Source: Prosopocoilus inquinatus (lineage: Eukaryota > Arthropoda > Insecta > Coleoptera > Lucanidae). From it: a stretch of DNA of 64,000 nt. Below, piece by piece: positions 12,601 through 23,639 of this stretch. The translations under genes were made by a program, and so were the position numbers. Each line of letters starts with the position of its first letter. Within the stretch, counting starts at the first letter, position 1. A model generated the notes under the pieces. That model was given only the letters and a program-made list of their open reading frames with translations. It was not told the DNA's origin and ran no database searches. The DNA lies in assembly GCA_036172665.1 (NCBI GenBank), contig CM069870.1, forward strand, positions 24,774,001 to 24,838,000, read 5' to 3'.

Positions 12601-13580
12601 TTCGCTCGGTTATTTTCGGATTCTAAATAACTAATTTTTAAGAAGTTCCCTTTTTCTTGATTGATTGAAACAATAAGAAATAGGTAAGGCGAAGAGGTTC
12701 TATTTTTGGAGCCGATAATAAGCTACAGCAAAGCAATGATCTTTTTTTCTCCTTTGTAAAAAAAACAAAATATTTTATTTTAATTAGCATCGCATTGGAA
12801 TGACATTTTGAAATAAATATGTATCTACCAGAAAAAAAAAAATCAGAAATCGGAATAAAGCCCTCTTCCATTACCGGATACTGATGTAATCTTTTAATGA
12901 CGTGCCAGCTTTTAATTTATTAAAATTCTGTTTCTGGCGAATTCCGGGAATAAAATTAATCGAAGCCGTACCCACTAATCAGTTTTAATTTCAATGATTA
13001 CTTTTTTTAGATCTTCAGCTAAACTAAAATGTATCCGGAGGTCAATTTTTCACTTCAATCATAAAATTGCAATGGCTTAACTTCACGAACATTAGTAGAA
13101 TGGGAGTATGTCTCTTGCTTCCAATTTTTGACTGCCCTTCGTAACTTTGCGACGAGTAGATCCGGCAAGATGTAAATTTTGGCATATTATCGAACCTATT
13201 CTGTATCAAAAGCATTAAATTTAAAGGGCCGTTAAATTCTGTTGCTAAGCTAATAACCAAACACGGAACTGTATTTTACATTTTAAAGGACCTCTAAATA
13301 AATTTTAACAGCCCGCTAAAAAGTTACAGAATGCGCCCCTATGACAAAATAGGTGGTTGAAATTTTAAAAATGTTAATGAGTGCGCAAACATAGGGTTAC
13401 ACAGTACATCTAAATATTTATTTCAACTGCAATATCTAATTGATTAAAAAAAATAAGAGCATTGATGAGAAAAAATAAGAGCAATCAATATCTGCATGAG
13501 AAATATAGATTTAACATACCTATAACCGTTCTGTAGCCTTTTCTAATCACTTATCTTAGTAGAAACATCTACGAACTTTT
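12600..13580. other. no gene seen
   Basis: AT-rich sequence with no recognisable element. The minus-strand frames 12638-12871 and 13042-13260 show no domain, signal or splice context and are treated as chance. Confidence 0.35.
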
Positions 13581-13589
13581 GGTCTAATA

Positions 13590-14300
13590 CAGGGTTCCCA
13601 ATCGGGTGGATATCTACCTCTTGAAGGTCGATGTAGGCTTGAAAGAGGTCGATGAACCTACAGGGTCGAGCGGCGTCGGTAAACCTCTAGAGTTCTCTTA
13701 GAGGGTCGGAGTTAGTTATGAACAGGGAAAAGAATTCAGTCCACTTAGGGTCAGTTATACAAAGGGGGTTTAAATCTACGTTCAACTGTACCAGGTTTAA
13801 AGTGAACAAAATCGTATCTAATTTTGTTTATGAATGCATTAATTACCATACCATGAGTTTTCTTTATAAGTATACATAGCAACGGTGTACACTTTATAAA
13901 AAAAAAAAACATGTCAACTCATTGTTTTACTGCAATCTATAGGCAACTAACTACACATATTCAATGCGTTGACATGTTTTTTTTTTATAAAGTGTACACC
14001 GTTGCTATGTATACTTAAATAAAAAAACGCATGGTATATCCTTAAGATCGATCTACGCGAATTTGTTTACTGTGTTGAACGTCAGTGTAAACCTACTTCG
14101 TACAACTGGCCCTTAGTGTTGAGTGCTTTTGACACCGATTGTACTATTTACTCCTGCCACGTTTTCGCGACTCCGATGCATCGAATTGTTATTGAGTACA
14201 AATTATAATGGGCAGTCCGAGTACTAAATGTTCGCATTGTTCGTCGCACAAGCGGCCCGAATTCTTTTCCCTGGTTATGAATTTTCGTCTAGTACAAGCC
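13590..14300. mobile_element. decayed hAT-like element with internal inverted arms
   Basis: It starts with CAGGGTTCCCAATC, a hAT-like terminus. Inside, AACAGGGAAAAGAATTC (about 13722) is inverted as GAATTCTTTTCCCTGGTT near 14261. TTTAAATCTACGTTCAAC (about 13769) is inverted as GTTGAACGTCAGTGTAAA near 14073. No matching right terminus or 8-bp duplication was found, so the boundaries are uncertain. A separate palindrome (13868-14016) sits inside. Confidence 0.4.
13868..14016. repeat. 149-bp near-perfect palindrome (MITE-like)
   Basis: The left arm starts AAGTATACATAGCAACGGTG and runs through TACACTTTATAAA, a poly-A tract and CATGTCAAC. The right arm is its reverse complement, GTTGACATG, poly-T, then TTTATAAAGTGTACACC and onward to ATACTT. 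Arms are about 54 bp with a spacer of roughly 40 nt. The near identity of the arms suggests a young insertion or gene conversion between arms. Confidence 0.85.
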
Positions 14301-14384
14301 CATCTGAGCGGCTCATTAAAAGAAAAGTAGAAGATTTACGAATAATATTAAATAAATTTGACTTTGTACGGTGTTGACTCGAAT

Positions 14385-15240
14385 AAAAGAAGAAAAAAAA
14401 AAGAAGTTCCGTTGATCGGTTCTCAAAACCGAAAAAGTAAAATCGAATGGAAACAAAAACAAAACACGATCGTCTACGTGGTGATGATGAAACTAAAAAT
14501 TATGCAAAACTAAAAATTGGGCCCGTATTCATAAACAAAACATATCTTTCGCGTTCGCTTACAATTTATAAACTTATAAATAAATAATATAAATAATACT
14601 CATTTCCAGCATTTTGGACGCACAGTCAGTGAGAGTTCGAAAACATTTTATTAATTACTTTCTCAATGCGAGGAATACGTACAGTTTATGAATTATACCG
14701 AATTGTAAGTGTAATGTAATGTAATTGTAATAGCGTAAGTTTTGTTTATGACCACGGGCCCTCCAAATATTAAAGAAAAAAGGCGAACAATGAATAATAA
14801 AAAATAAATAAATAGAATATAGACATAATGAATAATATGGAAAGGAAACAAAAACGGCGATTAATCGATGGAATTGAAATGTAAAATAAAATTAACTATG
14901 ATCGAGTTAAAACAAAAAAACCAAACCGAAAACGATCGACTGATAATTATAAAATAAAATCGTATGAAATAAAATGAAACAAAAGAAAAAAAACAAGAAC
15001 AAAACATGAAAAACTGATAATAGCAAATCAAATAACACATCAAGTGAAATCGAATTAAAGAAAAAAGAAGCAAATTAAGAAATGAATTAAATAAAGTTGA
15101 ATAAGAAATATAAAAGAAAAAAGATGATCGGTGATAAAGATAAAAATTCTATAGTCGGATCGAATCAAAAAAGTTTGAACAGAAAAAAGAAGAACAGAAA
15201 AGAATCTAACTAATGGTCAGATCGGTTTACAATAAAAAAA
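14385..15240 (+). repeat. A-rich degenerate array, interrupted by a MITE
   Basis: The same style as 8480-11160: AACAAAACACGATCGTCTAC near 14458 and AAAACGATCGACTGATAAT near 14927, set in poly-purine DNA. The stretch 14519-14761 is a separate inserted element. The minus frame 14861-15073 is low-complexity. Confidence 0.5.
14519..14761. mobile_element. MITE with GGGCCCGT termini
   Basis: The left terminus is GGGCCCGTATTCATAAACAA. The right terminus, read on the other strand, is GGGCCCGTGGTCATAAACAA, giving inverted repeats of about 22 bp with two mismatches. The 243-bp body is non-coding. No clear target duplication was found. The style resembles the element at 35525-35678, which also has GGGCYC termini. 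Confidence 0.7.
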
Positions 15241-15244
15241 AGAC

Positions 15245-16120
15245 AACTGATTAATATTCGGTTGTGCCACGTTACTAATATAACTCCTGATGCGAAACTT
15301 CAAAAGATTAGTACACACTGTATAAATACCATCAAAACTCTTCAAATGTCAATGCAACGGGCCACTTTTTTTGTGCGCAAGTGTACCTGTGCCTGCGACG
15401 TATTTTAACGAATATTTGTCAATTGTCAATTATGCGACGTTAAACAAAGCTTGGCACAAAAATAGCGTTTCGCATTCGTGTGCTGTGGCCCCGTAGTTTT
15501 AGATTACAGGAATCTGTAATTGTAGTTGAAATGTCAATATTATGTGAATGGTAAAAGCAACGTTATAACCAAACATCAATATAAAACCACTTGTATGTAC
15601 AGTCGCGAGCATTAAATTTTGGTCATCACTGTCAATCGAAACGTCAGTTTTAATTCCAGAAATTAATTTGATATTTTCATATAAATTTGTTGTGTTTTAC
15701 CAAGTGAAAGTGTTTTAGTTTTAATGAAATACAAGTTCGGTGCCAACCTGTGACAATTAACGACAACCAAAAATATTTAATAATTATATCTCGCGACTAT
15801 ATTTAATTCAATTAATTAATTAATTGTAGATCATAATTAAAATGAGTTAATTGTCAATTGCTTCCTAACCTAAAATTTTGACAGCTGTTGTCATCTTTTC
15901 GCCTCGCCCTTCTCCTTCTGAGAACTAGCTGATTGTCTTCTTCCGAGCTAATTTTAATGACCGTTAAAAAAATGTTAATCATTAATCCATGCTATTGTGA
16001 TATGTTCTTGTATCACTGGCCGTCGCGTCGTCCTCCTCCAATCAAATTCACTCCATCCAAAATCAAATCGATTTGATTGTGAAATGAATTGACGCGCTGA
16101 AGTGAGCAGAGAGAGAGAGA
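15245..16120. other. no gene seen
   Basis: The sequence at about 15600-15800 contains CAGTCGCGAGCATTAAATTTTGGTC; a similar TTTTGGTCGTCA motif recurs near 6700, so this is probably dispersed repeat DNA. A GA run lies at 16109-16122. No exon was recognised; the minus frame 15975-16328 has no domain. Confidence 0.35.
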
Positions 16121-17050
16121 TTCTCAAAGGAGGAATATCCTGTAACAAAAGGCAATCGAACGCGTACGCTTTTTTTTTTTCTTCTACTGACAAAACCAAG
16201 GGGCAAACAAAATTTAACGGAATCTCGCAAAGGAAAAAAAAAACAAAAGGCGATCGATTTTCAATGAAATCAGAAAACAAAAAAATACTCTCAACGGAAC
16301 TGGAACAAGAAACGCGATGTTTTTTCAATTAGGTAAAACTCTAAGCGAGAATTACACGAAGGTGAGCAAAAAAAATCGAAACATTCGACTAAATTATTAT
16401 TACTAAAAGAAAAACAAAAGACGTTTGATTTTGAAAAAAGTGAAACTGAAACAAATGATTTAAAAAAAGGCACTCGAACGCGTACGAAATCGAGGGCTTT
16501 TTCTTTCTACTACTAAAACCCAAGGCCAAAGGAAATTTAACGGAATCCCGCAAAGGAAAAACTAAAGACAATCGATTTTCAACGAAATCAGAAAGCAAAA
16601 AACAGTCATCCGAACTTAAGCAAAAAACGCATCGTTTTTTCCTATTAAGTAAAACTCTAAACCAGAATTACAGGAAGGTGAGTAAAAAAAATCGAAACAT
16701 TCGACCAAATTCTTATTGATACAAGCAAAACAAAGGATTGTCGCTTTTTATACAGGTATAAATCAGATGTAGAACTGAAACAGAAGACATTCGAACGCAG
16801 TCGTAGAAAGTTGACATCGATTTTTTTTTTAAGTAAATGCTTTTTAAATTATAACCGGACAGAATTATAATTCGAAATAGCACTCAACGTTTCACTATCC
16901 ATTGATAGCTTCGTTAGGAGTGAAAAAAAGCATTTACTTACAATTTTATCGGACAAGAGTCGAGTTTAATCGATTTTTTTTACTAAGTAACAGTTTAGGT
17001 CGCGACATCGCGCAGTCCATTTTTGACCAGAAACTTGCAATGGTAGTTTT

Positions 17051-17085
17051 CTACTGAAGAGGCCACAATCAGAACCGAAACAGCT
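17051..17085 (+). ncRNA. hammerhead-ribozyme-like core, copy 1
   Basis: CTGAAGA at 17054-17060 fits the hammerhead CUGANGA core. It is followed by GGCCACAATCAGAACC and GAAAC at 17077-17081. Only the GG/CC base of stem II can pair in this copy, so it is probably inactive. It is a member of a five-copy dispersed family. Confidence 0.35.
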
Positions 17086-17161
17086 TTTCTTTCCTAAATA
17101 ACAGTTTAGGTCGCGACATTGCGCGGTCCATTCTTGATTAGAAACTTGTAATGGTAGTTTT

Positions 17162-17196
17162 CTGCTGAAGAGGCCCCAAACAGAACCGAGACAGCT
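17162..17196 (+). ncRNA. hammerhead-ribozyme-like core, copy 2
   Basis: CTGAAGA at 17165-17171 is followed by GGCCCCAAACAGAACC and GAGAC at 17188-17192. The GAAA box is mutated to GAGA and stem II is weak. It is the tandem-duplicate partner of copy 1, 111 bp away. Confidence 0.35.
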
Positions 17197-17469
17197 GTCC
17201 GAGACACACTCGAAGATTACACGGCAATCAAAACCGACTTGCTATTACAATTTTTTAATCTTGTTCATTTTTTTTTTCTTTGATTCATTCTTTGATTCAG
17301 GAAGACGAGACGAAAGAGGATCGATTTTAAACAAAATCGTCGACACAATTGCCGCCGCTTTTAAACAACATCGCAAGAAGAAAAAAACAAGATCGTTATT
17401 CCAATTCCAAATGAAACTCGAGCGGAAAATACACAAAAGAAGCAAAACATAAAAGAAAAACAATTGACG

Positions 17470-17870
17470 ATCGATTCGGAATTAAATCCTTACATATTTT
17501 GTGATGCAGCGGGGAAATTCGATTTTATGTGGCAGTTGGCTGCATTGTTTATCGCTTCAAACAATTTGAAGGTTATGTTAATTAACTAACTCAACACGTG
17601 CGCGCTGTGAAACTTGTAGAAGAAACAAAATAAAACATTTCAACGTCCTGCGAATTATTATTAGAGATCAGGGGGTTGATATGCACTCTTAGAGGTTATG
17701 TTTATAATTTGGGAAAGGAGGACATGGCCCACTCCAACGTTATTTTTTTGTAAATTAAGATGTACAGTCGAAATTATAAAACACTAGACAACTACAGTTT
17801 CCTGTTGAGGTGTCGATGTTTAGAAAAGATTGAAAACCCCTGCTTTAAAGAATCATCGACCGTTGCTCAT
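17470..17870. other. no gene seen
   Basis: AT-rich spacer between the A-rich array and the inverted copy of the 538-bp repeat. Nothing was recognised. Confidence 0.35.
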
Positions 17871-17879
17871 TGATTTCGA

Positions 17880-18480
17880 TTGTTTTGAATTGATTTTGAC
17901 TGATTTTGAGTTGACTATTAATTATTTCAATTTTCTGCAGACAGATTCTCAGAAACAACATAATCTTATTAATTTTAATTCTAATAATTATCCTTGATAC
18001 TGGCTTTTAACTCTTTGATGCTAATTTAATCATCTTGTGTCAGTATTGTATCATCCAGATTGTAATCTTGAGTTTGATCAGTACAACGCAAGTCTATTCA
18101 TCAAGTTTGACGACAGAGCTGATCAAAATCGTGACTGATATTGTTTTGACTTTGATTACATTATCATCTTAATTTTGACTCGGTTGTCAATCTGACACTG
18201 ATTTTAATTTGTACCGTCCTAGTCTTCAACATCAAATTGGACGGCAGCCTGATCGTTAATATTACAATTACGATTATATTTTGAATACATCTTGATTATG
18301 ATTAACCCATTCTGATTTTGATAGTATTGACAATTCGATATTGATTTTGATTATTCCCTGCACAATACTTTTGATAACATTTGAGAGAGACACTTTATTT
18401 GCTTATAACTGTTCATTACAGTAATAATATCACTGACGTAATTCTTTTTTCCATAAAAAAAAGAATTAATTCGACGATCA
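17880..18480 (-). repeat. inverted copy of the 538-bp repeat unit
   Basis: The reverse complement of this block aligns by eye with 1850-2345. Matching landmarks are GTAATGAACAGTTATARGC, TCAAATTNGA, TCTGAGAATCTG and AGTCAACTCAA in the same order. It is a single unit plus the lead-in, whereas the left locus has three units, so the array probably expanded after the element had dispersed. Confidence 0.7.
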
Positions 18481-18489
18481 GATCAAAGA

Positions 18490-19080
18490 AAATAATGTTC
18501 AGAATTTAAATTTGTTACTCAGCAAATGAATAAATGCTCTGAAGCAAAAGCGAAACGGACCCTTATACAAAAAAAAGAATGAAAGAAAGAAAGCAAACGC
18601 TGAACAAACGATTGCATCCATGTGTAGCAATTTACAGACGTGGGTTTACCCTAAATTACCCTTTCTAACCTTTCGCAAGGGGTTGTTTAATCTGGAATTG
18701 CACACTTCCACCCCAACATTGTGCGAGCGTATGCGTACAGTTGCTCGCTCGTACATACCTGCTTTTGCTTTCATCTTTGTTAAGGAATTCTTTTGATATT
18801 AAATTGCAATCGACCTTCGGCGCAAAAGTGGTCTGGTCGTCTCTATTGTGGGAATAATGCCTATAACGACATATGCAAAATTTTGTTTGCGCCCTTAACA
18901 CAGATATTTCAACACGCAGTCAACAGCTGCCACCAGGTTATTGACGTGTTGCTCTCTGCTTCTAACCTATGGTGAACCTGAAATATTTTAATAATAATTA
19001 CCGCAGATATTTTCGTAAAAAAAATTAGCTCAATGCAAATCATTGTAAGTCATTCATCAATCATGCTAAGACGCATCATA
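18490..19080. other. no gene seen
   Basis: No recognisable element or exon. Overlapping frames on both strands at 18665-18975 show no domain. Confidence 0.35.
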
Positions 19081-19083
19081 AGA

Positions 19084-19257
19084 GGGTCTCAACGAGATCT
19101 GTCCTAAAAAGTGTAAGTTACATCACGTACATTCGCTTTTTGTTGACACAGTGACAGTGAGTTTTTAAACAATCCGTACAGGATGTGACAAAGTGCATTT
19201 TCTAAGATTTCGAGTTCGAAAGTAGATGTATCAAAACTGTCAGCGTCTCGTTGAAAC
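19084..19257. repeat. possible MITE with diverged inverted ends
   Basis: The left end GGTCTCAACGAGATCTG is mirrored at the right end by CAGCGTCTCGTTGAAAC. The body is about 174 bp and non-coding. The arms diverge quickly inward and no target duplication is clear. Confidence 0.3.
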
Positions 19258-19299
19258 ATAATTAATGAGCAAGCGCGTTAATTGTTTTGAATGCAAATT

Positions 19300-20580
19300 A
19301 ACAGGTCCAGATGGCATTCCAAGTTTCTTTATAAAAGATTGCGCCAAAATTTTTGCTCGTCCGTTGGTAAAGGTTTTTCAAGGTTCAATTTATGTCTAAG
19401 CTCATCTGTCTTTCCTACTTAATGGAAAATTTCAAAAATTACTTCAGTATTCAAAAATAGGCCTTTGATAAGCTTGATCATTCGCTCTTGATATCTAAAC
19501 TACATTATTTTGATTCTGATCTTTCAATTATTCATCTTTTTAAATCCTATTTACATGATCGGAAACAATTTGTTGAATGTAACGGTTTTGAGTTATTTGT
19601 CTACTCAGCAACTTCGGGAGTTCCTCAAGGATCCGTCCTTGGTCCTCAACTATTTAATATATTTATTAATGACCTTACGTTGAAAATTTCAGGGCATAAA
19701 CTTCTTTTTGCAGATAATCTTAAATTATACAGTAATATTTCTTCTATACACGACAGTCTATCTTTGCAGAAAGATTTTTGTGCAGTGACGTCTTGGTGTC
19801 ATAAGAATAAATTGTCTTTAAACCTTTTTACTTTAATTATTGTCTTGGTAAAGAAGTTGTAGCTAGGGTTAATTCTCATACTGATCTTGGTGTTATTTTC
19901 GATTTCCATTTAACTTTTAATGAACGCATTTCCGCCATCATTTCCTCTTGTCATAGAAAATTAGGATTCATATATCGAAACACAAAATTTTTCTCAAATC
20001 CTTTCTCCTTGTTAAGACTTTATGAACGGTTGGTTGGTTTCCGCCTCAAGGTATTAACCATAATGTTCTCTTGCAACGATTTCATCTTCATACACTTGAA
20101 TTCTGATGTAATATTGCCAACCTTAAATTTATTTATAAATTGCTAAACAATCAAATTAATTGTCCTAACCTCCTCAATTGCCTGACATTTAAAAGTACCG
20201 ACATTTTATTCTAGGTTCTGAGATCTCTTATTTGCCTAATCCATGCACTAATTTGTTAATTAAATCTCCAATATACAGGATGTGCTCTCTAATTAACAGT
20301 ATTAGCCCATTAATTGATTCTTTTCATGATCCTTTAGATGCTATTATAAAGTCATGGTTGGTTCCTAGTTAGTTAATGTGTTTCTTTTAAGATAATTTTA
20401 AATACTTTTAGTTTTTTGTTTATCTTACTTTTTTGATATTACTAAGTATTCTTGCGTACACACTTATATTAGGTTTATTTACCTTTTCTATATGTTACTA
20501 GTGGTTAAGTCATTTTTTTTATTGGGTCCTTCTGAGTCTCTTACTATTGGACAATAAAGACTATTATTATTATTAGAAAA
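19300..20580 (+). pseudogene. CR1/Jockey-type non-LTR retrotransposon, 5'-truncated, decayed
   Basis: A broken reverse transcriptase reads along the plus strand. It begins with GPDGIPSFFIKDCA (finger region, about 19304). After frame changes it continues as an open stretch (19488-19862) with SGVPQGSVLGPQLFNIFIND and the catalytic box FADN, where FADD is expected, so the second Asp is lost. Downstream, DLGVIFDFHLTFNERI and KLGFIYRN match the conserved thumb and C-terminal region of this group. The element ends at about 20560 with AATAAAGACTATTATTATTA, an ATT-repeat tail typical of several non-LTR clades. Stops and frameshifts make it inactive. Endonuclease and ORF1 are absent, as expected for 5' truncation. 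The exact clade (CR1, L2 or Jockey) cannot be fixed by eye. Confidence 0.85.
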
Positions 20581-20584
20581 TGTC

Positions 20585-20990
20585 AGGTGAAAAAGCGATA
20601 GTAAGATGTCGCTATTTTATCTGTTCATTATTATTATTATTATTAATACAATCCGCTGGTGCAGCATTGCAAGTAAATTCGACAAATTGAATTTCATTGT
20701 CAGCATGGAATCCAAACACCGATAAGGACTTTGATATGCAAGCAAAGCGAACGTGTAGACAGTTTCCACCCACAGCAATTAAGCCGATGTCGCTGAGCGT
20801 ACTTGCGAAATGCATAGAATTAAACAATTTTGTCAATTTAAACCGAAAATACGTGTTGAATTTTGTGTAAAACCAAAAAAAGTAGAAACCGAATTTAAGA
20901 TATAATTTTTCAAACGTGACAATACATGTTTTTTATAATGATTTCATAAAATTGATTTTTTTATGTACGACAGACTTAAATCGTGTTAAC
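20585..20990. other. ATT microsatellite and spacer
   Basis: A (TTA)n run at about 20628-20645 follows the retroelement tail. The minus frame 20612-20836 has no recognisable domain and ends in this run. Otherwise nothing was seen. Confidence 0.35.
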
Positions 20991-20997
20991 ACTGTTC

Positions 20998-21813
20998 CAG
21001 GGCCGTAGCCAGAGGGGCGCCAAGGGAGGTTGAACCTGCCCTGGAAAATTTTAAGCCTGTCTCAGGACGCGACAGTCCAACCGGGCATGAAATAATACTT
21101 ACTGTTACGACTCCGGTATTCAGAAATAATACTCGTCAATTATTTCAAACACTCTAATAAAACACAGTCGCGCTCACCCCACTCTCGATTTGCTGGGAGA
21201 ATGGTAATTTCATTCATAGAGAGACGCCCGCCAAATAAATACAACTGTCGCTGTGGGTGGTGGGAGTACGCTTTTGCCGTGCCCGTCCTTGGTGTAAGCT
21301 GTGCGTGAGTATTCCCTCCAACGTGCCGACGCCAACGCCGACGTCCGTTATCTTGGACTTTGTAGATATTTGCAAACGTGTATTTGACGACTCGGTTGCG
21401 GGATTGCTTTTATTTTACACGAATTCTGTGCGTCGAAGAAAATAAACGCTGTTTTATTCTTAAAGTTGAAATTAGCGAGTTTTGCTTTTATTTACGCGCA
21501 AAGCGTTCCTTTTGTGTTTTTTTTTAAACCGCTCTGATGCTTGCCAGTTTATGTTTCACCCGGCAACACTGGAAGTGATCTATTAATTTGCGAACAGATA
21601 ATATCTACTGGGTAATTTAAATTTGTTTCAAATGACACAAAAACTGCAATTATTTTGAATGTTATTATCTCATGCTTTAATAATTTATCCCTGTTGTGTT
21701 TATCATTTAGAGAATATTTAAAAAATTCGAAAATGTGTTAGAATAAAAGCTTATATAGCTTGCTCCACACTTCGATAAGCCTTGCCTGAATATTTAGTCT
21801 GGCTACGGCCCTG
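20998..21813. mobile_element. non-autonomous hAT-type element, 816 bp
   Basis: The left end is CAGGGCCGTAGCCAGAGGGG and the right end on the other strand is CAGGGCCGTAGCCAGACTAA, giving 15 bp of perfect terminal inverted repeat. Flanks CACTGTTC (20990-20997) and TACGGTTC (21814-21821) match at 6 of 8 positions, as expected for an aged 8-bp hAT duplication. The interior includes a GC-richer block (21060-21470) with a short frame (21257-21445) that I do not recognise; it is not a transposase. The right third (21540-21680) is homologous to 43680-43808. Confidence 0.8.
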
Positions 21814-21821
21814 TACGGTTC

Positions 21822-22283
21822 GTTCTATTGTGTAGCTTCACAGAATTTTTAAACTTTCGTTAACGTGCGACCTTGATTTTACTTTTAGTCGGCTAAATGA
21901 ATGCTACCGGAGCGCGTGCTTTATCTTGGCCGTAAACAGTTTTATTCAGCGCCGCGTAAATTTATTTGCAGGTTAATACGTAACAATGCGGAGATCTTTC
22001 AGGAAATTAACGTTAAACCGTTTTAATATAATATGTATATGTACATCCTAAATAATAATTTAAAAAGAAAGAATGCTTTTCATCAGTAGCTTGCAGAACG
22101 AACAGGTCAATAAATTCGAAAAATGGAAAAAAAAATTTTTTCTAGGTGTAGGGTTTATAATAACTATAGATCGGGATTACATATTTAGGTCATTAATAAT
22201 AATGATTTATTCATGAAAATTTACAGGTTTATTCGTATTTATGATGTCGTGATGATATTGAAATATGTGAGTCCGAAATGTAA
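21822..22283. other. no gene seen
   Basis: AT-rich spacer between the hAT element and the mariner insertion. No exon or element ends were recognised. Confidence 0.35.
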
Positions 22284-22285
22284 TA

Positions 22286-23569
22286 CGTGGGCTGCTGGAA
22301 AAGTATCTGGAAACGGTATGAAAAAACGCACATGAAATTTGGTAAACGGTATCATTGTTTTTCGAAGTATTCGCCCTTGACGTCAATATACTTTTGCATA
22401 CGCTCTAAAGCACGTTTTCCACTCTAAAGATGGTACCTCAGAAACCAGTGTCCGGAATGTTTCAACCGCTGCTTCAGCCGACGAAAATCGCTAACCACGC
22501 ATTTTATTTTTGATATTTGGGAACAAAAAGAAATCATTAGGTGATAAATCAGGTGAATATGGACAATGAGTCATTCATTCAACATTTTTGTTGAAAAAAA
22601 ATCAATTGTTTGACGGGCTGAGTGAGAGCTGGCGTTGTCATGATGGAGAATAATTCGTCGATTTCGATTGTTTCTTCTTATTTGATCGATGACTTCCGGC
22701 AAACAAATTGTAGTATACCAATCAGCATTCACGGTTTTTCGATCGTCTAAAGCCACGGTTGCTACATGTCCAGTCAAACCGAAGAAACAAGCAATCATTT
22801 GCTTCGCAGCACTGCGTGAACGGACAACTTTTGTTGGTTTTGGTTCATTTTGAAATACCCAAACGATAGATTGTTGTTTACTTTCTGGCTCGTACGAATA
22901 GATCCACGTTTCGTCACCAGTAACGATGTTATAACCTAGATTTGAACGACCTCCATTGAATTTCTTGAGCATTTCTTCACACCATTTGACACGACCCTGC
23001 TTTTGCGCTTCTGTTAAATTGTGTGGGATCCAACGACTGCAAAGCTTTCATACGTTCAAACGATCATGCAAAATCTGGTGTACTGCTTTCGTGTCAATGC
23101 GTAAGGATGCTTGAATCTCACGGTATGTCACATGTCGATCTCGCTCAAGCATTTCACGTACAGCATCTACATTAGTGGCAACAACAGATGTTGATGGACG
23201 ACCTTCACGAAATTCGTCACTGAGAGAGGTACGTCCACGCTGGAATTCTGCGAATCAATTATAAACACTGCTCTTTGATGGTTCTTTATCTCCAAAAGCC
23301 AAATGAAGCCGATCGAGGCATTGTTTCGGCGTTAGACCACATTTGAAACCTTAATAAATTATGGCATGAAAATTTTCACGCGAGATTTCTATGTTTACAC
23401 AAAATTACTTTTGCTCAAATGCTGTATGTACAAACAAAACTAGTTCACTTGGATAGGAACTGTCAATAGAATTATAGGCGAAAAACGTCAAATTTTTGAA
23501 ATATGACAGTTGATAAACGCTAACAATTCTAGACCTACTAGATTCCAGAAAATTTTCCAGCAGCCCACG
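22286..23569 (-). mobile_element. mariner element, full length, inactive
   Basis: Terminal inverted repeats begin CGTGGGCTGCTGGAAAA at both ends, and TA dinucleotides flank the element (22284-22285 and 23570-23571). The 1284-bp length is normal for mariner. The transposase runs on the minus strand between the repeats and is disabled (see separate entry). Both ends and the TA duplication remain intact, so it could in principle still be mobilised by a related enzyme; that is inference. Confidence 0.92.
22360..23400 (-). pseudogene. mariner transposase pseudogene (D,D34D)
   Basis: Translating the minus strand gives a nearly complete mariner transposase. The N-terminal helix-turn-helix part (including LTPKQCLDRLHLAFGD, EGRPSTS and DRHVTYREIQASLRI) is interrupted by stops at about 23351-23353, 23255-23257 and 23048-23050. 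The catalytic core is open from 22972 to 22571: TGDETWIYSYEP holds the first Asp (22913-22915), and LHHDNASSHSARQ holds the second, 92 residues later. After a small frameshift following STKMLNE the frame resumes with YSPDLSPNDFFLFP, whose Asp (22533-22535) completes the DD34D triad. Another stop follows near the C-terminus. The enzyme would cut and paste the element at TA sites; this copy cannot make it. Confidence 0.92.
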
Positions 23570-23639
23570 TAGTAACAAAAATACTCTAAAGATTAGAAAC
23601 AGAAAAAAATAACTTAAATCCTTAAAAACATCAAACAAT

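Larger units (their letters stand above)
16130..17470 (+). repeat. A-rich array with a 319-bp duplication and a 111-bp duplication
   Basis: Two units starting near 16150 and 16469 share TCGAACGCGTACG, TTTAACGGAATCYCGCAAAG, GACAATCGATTTTCAA-like and AAATCGAAACATTCGAC blocks. Two further units of 111 bp (16988-17098 and 17099 onward) share TAACAGTTTAGGTCGCGACA. Each 111-bp unit carries a hammerhead-like core (see separate entries). A hairpin block at 16881-16920 is present inverted at 32175-32212. Confidence 0.6.

Noticed and set aside
21113..21480. A block beginning TGTTACGACTCCGG inside the 20998-21813 hAT, considered as a solo LTR.
   Set aside because: No matching CA end and no convincing 4-6 bp duplication could be found.
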